This document shows positions 58,812 to 64,000 of a stretch of DNA of 64,000 nucleotides, piece after piece. The DNA lies in assembly GCF_002095535.1 (NCBI RefSeq), contig NZ_MLJI01000002.1:629786-693785 (forward strand), written 5' to 3'. Each line of letters opens with the position of its first letter. Position 1 is the stretch's first letter. A program made the position numbers and the translations under genes. The DNA is from Pantoea cypripedii. GTDB lineage: Bacteria; Pseudomonadota; Gammaproteobacteria; Enterobacterales; Enterobacteriaceae. The notes below the pieces were generated by a model. It had not been told where the DNA came from and made no database searches. It saw only the letters and a list, made by a program, of their open reading frames with translations.

Positions 58812-60146
58812 TTACCAGCCGGCATAAGCCTTGATTTCGGCATCCGTCACCTGCGGAGCTTTGCGAATTGCCAGTGCCAGCTTCTCAATGGCGTAATCCA
58901 TTTCCTCAGTGGTAATAATCAGCGGTGGCGTAATTTCCAGCACATTGCCGCCGACGTAATACACCACCAGCCCTTCTTTCCAGGCCTGATATACCACTTT
59001 CTGCGCCAGGATGCGGTCCGGTCTTTGGCTGCCATCGGCCGCAACCAACTCCACGCCAATCGCCAGACCATGTCCACGCACATCGCCGATAACCGGGAGG
59101 CCCTTCGCCAGGTCACGCAGCATCTGCATAAAGTACTGCCCGGACTGGGCTGCGCGCTGCGGCAATTCCTCCGTTTCCAGCACATTCAGCACCGCACGCC
59201 CAACGGCAGTACAGATGGGATTGCCCGCTGTGGTTAACAAAGCATGGGCGGCGGGTCCGCCGAGGATTTCTTTGGGACCCACCGTGGCCGAGAGTGGCAA
59301 ACCGCCACCCAGCACCTTCCCGAAGGTCACAATTTCCGGTGCAATGTTCTCATGCTGGAAGGCATGCAGCAGTCCGGGACGGCCCAGCCCCATTTTGACT
59401 TCATCGCAAATCAGCGGTACGCCCGCGTTAATACATAACTGGTGTAATCCGGCGAGAAAACCGGCCGGGGGCACTACCATGCCGCCATCGGATAAGATCG
59501 GTTCGACAATCACACAAGCGACATCCCCCTGCTCCAGCTGGGCCTGCACTTCGAGCAGACTGGCTTCCACGCTGGCCTTAACCGGGTCTTTGCCCGCAAT
59601 ATGCGGGCGGAAGGGATTGGGATAGGTCGCGAGGTAAAGATCGGGGTCGGCGGCGCTGCCTGCCGAAATATGTACTCCTGAAACCTTCATCGCCAGCCCA
59701 ATGCCGCCATGATAGCCATGAGCAAAGGCCACCACTTTACGTTTGCCCGATGCCAGGCGGCAGGCGCGCAGCGCGACATCGTTGGCATCACTCCCGGCAT
59801 GACCGAGGTAGACGCAGCGATCCCCCTTACCCGGGGTGATCGCCAGTAAATCTTCGGCCAGTCCGACGGAATCAGGATGCACCGCCGACAACCCTCCAGC
59901 TCCGGCCGGTGTCTGCGCCGCTTTCATCATCGCTTCGGTGATTTTCCGATGGCCGTGGCCCAGGCCACAGGCAGTCCAGGTCGCCGACAGATCGAGCAGT
60001 TTGCGTCCCCCCACTTCGGTTAACCAGCATCCTTCACCTGATGAAACGGTCAGCGGGAAAAAACGTAACTTCTCAATGCCAGCAATCGATTGCGCATCAC
60101 GCTGATAAAGCGCTTCAGCTTCCGGCGGAAAAATAGCCTGACTCAT
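58812..60146 (-). CDS. class III aminotransferase (4-aminobutyrate/diamine-type)
   Basis: The 444-residue PLP enzyme has fold-type I. GHAGSDANDVALRACRLASGKRKVVAFAHGYHG is the PLP-phosphate region, ICDEVKMGLGRPG contains the conserved Asp, and Lys277 in VTFGKVLGGGLP is the Schiff-base lysine. Members use omega-amino acids, diamines or beta-alanine as amino donors. The start overlaps the permease stop (ATGA), so it is translated from one message with the permease and the glutamine-synthetase-like gene. The donor is unknown. Confidence 0.9.
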   Translation of the reverse strand: MSQAIFPPEAEALYQRDAQSIAGIEKLRFFPLTVSSGEGCWLTEVGGRKLLDLSATWTACGLGHGHRKITEAMMKAAQTPAGAGGLSAVHPDSVGLAEDLLAITPGKGDRCVYLGHAGSDANDVALRACRLASGKRKVVAFAHGYHGGIGLAMKVSGVHISAGSAADPDLYLATYPNPFRPHIAGKDPVKASVEASLLEVQAQLEQGDVACVIVEPILSDGGMVVPPAGFLAGLHQLCINAGVPLICDEVKMGLGRPGLLHAFQHENIAPEIVTFGKVLGGGLPLSATVGPKEILGGPAAHALLTTAGNPICTAVGRAVLNVLETEELPQRAAQSGQYFMQMLRDLAKGLPVIGDVRGHGLAIGVELVAADGSQRPDRILAQKVVYQAWKEGLVVYYVGGNVLEITPPLIITTEEMDYAIEKLALAIRKAPQVTDAEIKAYAGW

Positions 60147-61609
60147 ACTGATTCCTTCTGTGCGATAGCGGTGGTGAGGGGTTCAGCCGGAGCGGAAAAC
60201 TCTTCCGACAGCGACAAGCCAATATTTCGCACCAGACGCGGCGCGGAGATAATGATGATCAGTCCGGCAATGCACCAGTAGAACGCCACCAGCGCCGGGC
60301 TAAATAAATCTTCCTGTCCTACCACGTTGTAATAGAGGGAGACGACCATGATGACGATGCCCAGCACCGGCAATAACAGCTCCCATTTAGGGATGTTCTG
60401 ACCCATGCGGGTGATGAAATTGATCACCCCTAACTCAATCATCAGATAGGTAATCATCAGACACACTGAGCCAATCACCGCAAAATAGAAGTAGGCATCA
60501 ATCGCGCTGTTGCCGGTGCCCATCGAAGGTTTACCCGTCAGCCATGCAGCGACGTCCACCAGCAAACTCACCACTAACACTAACGTCAGCGCATTACGCG
60601 GTTGATGGGTTTTGGCAGAGACCTCAGCAAAACAACTGTGACCAAAGCCATCACGGGCCAGGGCGAACAACAGACGGCTGGAGGTGGCAGCGGCGGAGAG
60701 ATTCGCGGCAAACGCCGACATCATGGCGGTGAACAACATGCACAGCGAAAATACCGTGCCGACATAGGTCTGCGACAGCGTACCCAGTGAGTTGGCAGAG
60801 TTTTTAAAGGCATTCAGCCCGGATTCACTGGTGCCGAAACCCAGGGTCTGCACATACATCATGCCGACAAATAAAATCCCGGTCAGCACGATGGAACCCA
60901 GCAACGCCAGCGGGATGTTACGTTGTGGGTTTTCTGTCTCCTCGCCCAGCGTGGCGCAGGCTTCAAAACCCGCCCAGGAGAGGAACGCCGCGACCACCGC
61001 CGCCATCACCGCCTGGAAACTCACACCATTCAGGCTAAACAGCGAAGCATGTTGTTCGGTGGTTGCTGGCTGATGGATGATGATAACCGCTGCCAGCACC
61101 AGCATCAGGACGATCCCTACCCCTTCAATCACCATCAGCACACGCGCCACGGTCTGCCCATCACGCGAGTTCAGAATCCAGCTAAAAATCACCCCGACCG
61201 CAGCGGTGACAATCCATGGAATCTCAATGTGCGAGGCGGGAAATAACGCCTGCAGGAACGCATTAGTGAACGCTCCTAGGGCCGCCAGGGTGGCAATCGA
61301 GAAGAACAGATAAGTTCCCATGATGGCAAAACCGGAAAAGAATCCTGCGCGCGGCCCGATGGTTTTGCCCACCAGACCATAGGCACTACCCGCATGGTTA
61401 TAAAAGCGTGTCAGGCGGATAAAACCGTAGGCGATGAGCGCAATCCCCACCAGACCCAGCACGAATACGATAGGCAGTGCTTTCCCAACTGAATCAATTA
61501 ATCCCTGCGCATTGCCGGACATGGCTAAGGTCGGTCCCACCATGCCCAGCGACAGGGCCAGTGCTTCCCAAAGCTTTAAATTTCGCTTTTTATTTGGTGC
61601 ATTATTCAT
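60143..61609 (-). CDS. APC-superfamily amino-acid/amine permease
   Basis: The 488-residue inner-membrane protein has about twelve to fourteen helices. LKLWEALALSLGMVGPTLAMSGNAQG and FLSWAGFEACATLGEETENPQRNIP are APC landmarks. It resembles the putrescine/amino-acid importers beside PuuA-like enzymes. GAGGG upstream of ATG 61609 selects the start; the frame allows five more residues. It shares the transcript with the glutamine-synthetase-like gene 89 bases upstream. Confidence 0.9.
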   Translation of the reverse strand: MNNAPNKKRNLKLWEALALSLGMVGPTLAMSGNAQGLIDSVGKALPIVFVLGLVGIALIAYGFIRLTRFYNHAGSAYGLVGKTIGPRAGFFSGFAIMGTYLFFSIATLAALGAFTNAFLQALFPASHIEIPWIVTAAVGVIFSWILNSRDGQTVARVLMVIEGVGIVLMLVLAAVIIIHQPATTEQHASLFSLNGVSFQAVMAAVVAAFLSWAGFEACATLGEETENPQRNIPLALLGSIVLTGILFVGMMYVQTLGFGTSESGLNAFKNSANSLGTLSQTYVGTVFSLCMLFTAMMSAFAANLSAAATSSRLLFALARDGFGHSCFAEVSAKTHQPRNALTLVLVVSLLVDVAAWLTGKPSMGTGNSAIDAYFYFAVIGSVCLMITYLMIELGVINFITRMGQNIPKWELLLPVLGIVIMVVSLYYNVVGQEDLFSPALVAFYWCIAGLIIIISAPRLVRNIGLSLSEEFSAPAEPLTTAIAQKESV

Positions 61610-61698
61610 CTCTCTCACCCTCATACAACGTGATTGTTTAGCGAGTTGTTAATGGGTTTCCCCGGTGTTGGTCAGGCAAAAATGGTGCAAGGGGTCCG

Positions 61699-63063
61699 TT
61701 ACACGGACCAGGCAAAGCGGAACTTCTCGGTGGTGGTTTTTAATGGCAGATGGCCATAACTGTCGTGTTCATGACGACGCACCGCAATCAAGGCGCCCAG
61801 CAGTTCCGGGCGGAACAACGCCTGAGCCAGCTCGCTCTGTTCCAGCCGGGTTAAGGCATCGGCCTGCGAGTAAATCAAACGTTTGATCTGTTTCTCGCTG
61901 CGCTGTTGTTCAGAGAAATCGGCGGGGGCGGATTGCGTAGCTTCGGGCAGCGGCATTGACTGGGTGTGACCTGCCAGCGCCATGCCAAGCACCGCGCCAC
62001 AGGCGATGTAGGGATTTGCTGAAGGATCGATACACTTCACTTCAAGATGCGCGCCATAAGGATTCGCTGGATTCGCGGCGCAGTAACGAACGGCCGCCTC
62101 GCGATTTTCCAGTCCCCAGCAGGCATAAGCACCGGACCAGTGTCCCGGCTGAAGACGATCGGCAGACAGTACCGAAGGGGCCAGCAACGCCACCATTTCA
62201 GGCAGATAGTGGACAATCCCGGCAATTAAACTGCCCCCTTCCGCCGTGATGCCATACGCACCCTCTCCCCCGGCCAGTAACGGTTTGCCCTGACGGGTAA
62301 AGGAGAAATGCAGATGCGCGCCATTGCCAGCCCCACCTTCAAACGGCTTCGGCGAGAAACTGATCCTTAACTTATGCTTGCGCGCGATACGGCCCAGCAG
62401 AATGCGGGTCAGAACCAGCCGATCAATGGCGGTCACGGGATCTGCCGGAGCGAGGGATAATTCATACTGGGCAGTGCCGTATTCCGCATGAAACTGCTCA
62501 AGGCCGACACCGGCTTCGCCGAGTGAATTAACGATATCGTTAACCACGGCTTCCTTGTCCAGCAGTGCGCCCATGCCATAGGCATGCCAGTGACCAGCTG
62601 ATGCATCGGACTCTTCCGGCAACAGATAAAACTCCAGCTCGCCCGCCGCGAGGGTCTCAATGCCTGCCGTCTGCAACGCCTCGACCTGGCTGCGCAGAAA
62701 ATGACGTGAGCACCAGGCTGCGCGTTCGCCCTCTTGTTCAAAGACATCCACGGGTGCCCAGCAAAATCCATCCTTTAGCTTCACCAGCGCGGAAAGATCA
62801 GCGCGCAGGCGATCGTCACCCACCGCCGAAAATGCCGGTATCCAGGCGATGGCATTATCGGCGCAAAATAACGCCCAGGAAGGAGAAGCACCCACCCCAG
62901 ACTGGCTGATGGTTTTCAGGCGAGTGGCCGGAATGGATTTGCCACGAATCACGCCAGCGGAATCCACCAGCGTGGCAAATAACGTGGCAACGCCACTCGC
63001 GATAAGACTTTCACATTGAGAATCAATGGATTGATTATTTTCTACTGCCGCTACTTTATCCAT
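61699..63063 (-). CDS. glutamine-synthetase-like ligase (PuuA/GlnA-type family)
   Basis: The 454-residue protein has the two glutamine-synthetase domains: an N-terminal beta-grasp (to about 110) and a catalytic domain. AGELEFYLLP, EQFHAEYGTAQYELSLAPADP and GAGNGAHLHFSF (glutamate/ATP site) are conserved. In the block before the final helices (YGAHLEVKCIDPSANPYIACG) the usual Arg of E-x-R-x-x-D is Lys, so substrate handling may differ. Such paralogues gamma-glutamylate amines (putrescine, ethanolamine, anilines). It is the first gene of the operon, divergent from the RpiR gene across a 182-base region with a long inverted repeat. Confidence 0.88.
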   Translation of the reverse strand: MDKVAAVENNQSIDSQCESLIASGVATLFATLVDSAGVIRGKSIPATRLKTISQSGVGASPSWALFCADNAIAWIPAFSAVGDDRLRADLSALVKLKDGFCWAPVDVFEQEGERAAWCSRHFLRSQVEALQTAGIETLAAGELEFYLLPEESDASAGHWHAYGMGALLDKEAVVNDIVNSLGEAGVGLEQFHAEYGTAQYELSLAPADPVTAIDRLVLTRILLGRIARKHKLRISFSPKPFEGGAGNGAHLHFSFTRQGKPLLAGGEGAYGITAEGGSLIAGIVHYLPEMVALLAPSVLSADRLQPGHWSGAYACWGLENREAAVRYCAANPANPYGAHLEVKCIDPSANPYIACGAVLGMALAGHTQSMPLPEATQSAPADFSEQQRSEKQIKRLIYSQADALTRLEQSELAQALFRPELLGALIAVRRHEHDSYGHLPLKTTTEKFRFAWSV

Positions 63064-63117
63064 TACACCGAAAACTCCCGTCTGCTATTTACTGGTGACC
63101 GCGCTTGAGATTTTTTT

Positions 63118-63163
63118 ATATATGTTACACAATCGACTTAAAATCAATATGTGTAATATATAT
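63118..63163. promoter_or_regulatory. long near-perfect inverted repeat, probable RpiR operator
   Basis: ATATATGTTACACA (63118-63131) and TGTGTAATATATAT (63150-63163) are reverse complements with one mismatch and an 18-base spacer. It lies in the divergent region between the glutamine-synthetase-like operon and the RpiR-type gene, 55-100 bases from the operon start. The AT-rich arms could also overlap promoter elements of both genes. Confidence 0.7.
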
Positions 63164-63245
63164 TAAATTCGTATAGCTGAATCACGCCGGTTGTGGCACT
63201 GTCCTTGTGTCAATGCCGCGAACGGTGTGGTGAAGGAGAGCAGGT

Positions 63246-64000
63246 GTGCTGGCACAACAAATTAAAGACAGCATGGCGGAACTCAGCCCTGCTGAACGAA
63301 AAATAGCGCGGGCGATGCTGGCGGATTATCCCAGGGCGGGTTTAGGAACGGTGCAAACGCTGGCTGATCAGGCTGGCGTCAGTCTACCGTCGGTGGTGCG
63401 TTTTGCCCGGCGTATGGGGTTTGGCGGTTTTGTCGATTTTCAACAGGCATTAAGGGATGAAATTTCCGAGCAGGCCAAAGGGCCGTTGCAGCGCCTGGAT
63501 AACTGGGTGACCAATGAAAGCCCTTCCGCACTGATCGAGGCTGCCATCAAATCGTCTGTGCTTGCCATCCAGTGTTCGCTGCGCGATATCCCCGAGTTTG
63601 AAATCACCGAGGCAACCCGCTTAATTGGTGCCAAAGAACATCATGTCATGCTGGGTGGCGGGCGCATCAGCCAGTCACTGGCGATGTATTTTGGCCGCAA
63701 CCTGCAACAGGTCCGGCGTGGCGTGGATGTGCTTTCTGAAAATCATCACGACCGTATTCAGCAAATCATTGATGCCAGTAAAAATGATGTGTTCGTACTG
63801 TTTGATTTTCGTCGCTATCAACAGGATATGTATCAGCTGGCGCAGGAGATTGTGGCACGCGGTGCCACTCTGATCGCCGTTACGGACACGCAACTTTCAC
63901 CCATTGCTTCTCTTGCCAAAGTGGTGCTGCCCATTCATGTCGAAACCCCATGGTTGTTTGATGGTTATTCGGCCGGGATTGTGCTGATCGACACGATTAT
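63246..64000 (+). CDS. RpiR-family transcriptional regulator (3' end outside window)
   Basis: The visible 251 residues include the N-terminal RpiR helix-turn-helix (about 1-75: LGTVQTLADQAGVSLPSVVRFARRMGFGGFVDFQQAL) and the beginning of a SIS sugar-isomerase-like domain (from about 125: LGGGRISQSLAMYFGRNLQQ, ASKNDVFVLFDFRRYQ). RpiR proteins bind phosphosugars or other small ligands; several control amino-acid or amine use. AAGGAG seven bases before GTG 63246 sets the start. It diverges from the glutamine-synthetase-like operon and probably regulates it through the inverted repeat at 63118. Confidence 0.9.
   Translation, partial: MLAQQIKDSMAELSPAERKIARAMLADYPRAGLGTVQTLADQAGVSLPSVVRFARRMGFGGFVDFQQALRDEISEQAKGPLQRLDNWVTNESPSALIEAAIKSSVLAIQCSLRDIPEFEITEATRLIGAKEHHVMLGGGRISQSLAMYFGRNLQQVRRGVDVLSENHHDRIQQIIDASKNDVFVLFDFRRYQQDMYQLAQEIVARGATLIAVTDTQLSPIASLAKVVLPIHVETPWLFDGYSAGIVLIDTI

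Overview
The window is a stretch of chromosome from a gamma-proteobacterium of the order Enterobacterales. Pantoea or another member of the Erwiniaceae is the best guess. This rests on enterobacterial gene families (tautomerase PptA, three small DUF1471 proteins, an OmpC/OmpF-type porin, Bcr/CflA-type MFS transporters), moderately high GC, and short REP-like palindromes dispersed between genes. No rRNA, tRNA, insertion sequence, CRISPR array or prophage was seen. Genes are densely packed and nearly all look intact. The first gene (MocR type) and the last gene (RpiR type) are cut by the window edges.

Layout. 0-6.4 kb: end of a MocR-type regulator, an unknown membrane-anchored protein, a Sel1-repeat protein, a LysR regulator, a DUF1471 protein, a Bcr/CflA-type transporter and a small cupin resembling manganese hydroxynitrile lyases. 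6.6-8.7 kb: an AT-richer insert with a small unknown gene and a 544-residue leucine-rich-repeat protein carrying an IpaH/SspH-type (NEL) ubiquitin-ligase domain, that is, a probable type III effector with no secretion genes nearby. 8.9-18.8 kb: a ClC-type channel, a coniferyl-aldehyde-dehydrogenase-like enzyme with its divergent LysR, a DJ-1/PfpI protein, two MFS transporters around an AraC regulator, and pptA with a LysR. 18.9-22.2 kb: a hicAB toxin-antitoxin pair with a long perfect operator-like palindrome, then a three-gene redox operon divergent from a LysR. 22.2-28.1 kb: a periplasmic molybdenum hydroxylase (2Fe-2S subunit, Tat-exported Mo subunit, tri-haem cytochrome c) beside an OprD-type porin.

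28.3-41 kb is a mixed accessory region. It holds a Tat-exported flavodoxin-like protein, a heavy-metal-type two-component system preceded by an exact CusR-box-like palindrome, DoxX, DUF488, an Old Yellow Enzyme with a LysR, an Abi/HEPN protein, another LysR, a ketopantoate-reductase-like enzyme, and an unknown two-gene unit that looks like a membrane-active toxin with a tiny membrane immunity protein. After these come two DUF1471 genes, a membrane protein coupled to an ECF sigma factor, and an orphan CcdA-like antitoxin.

41-64 kb is devoted to nitrogen compounds. A solitary SsuA-like binding protein is followed by a seven-gene minus-strand operon: N-carbamoyl-D-amino-acid hydrolase, D-amino-acid aminotransferase, a peptide-type ABC importer (binding protein, two permeases, fused ATPase) and an N-acyl-D-amino-acid deacylase. 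A LysR gene precedes it and an AEC transporter diverges from that LysR. The operon looks like a complete import-deblock-transaminate route for blocked D-amino acids. Next are a porin, an AbgB-like amidohydrolase with an MFS transporter under a divergent GAF/PucR-type regulator, and a glutamine-synthetase-like enzyme, APC permease and class III aminotransferase divergent from an RpiR regulator across a near-perfect 14-bp inverted repeat. The two best candidates for undescribed biology are the D-amino-acid salvage operon and the 37.9-38.8 kb toxin/immunity-like pair.
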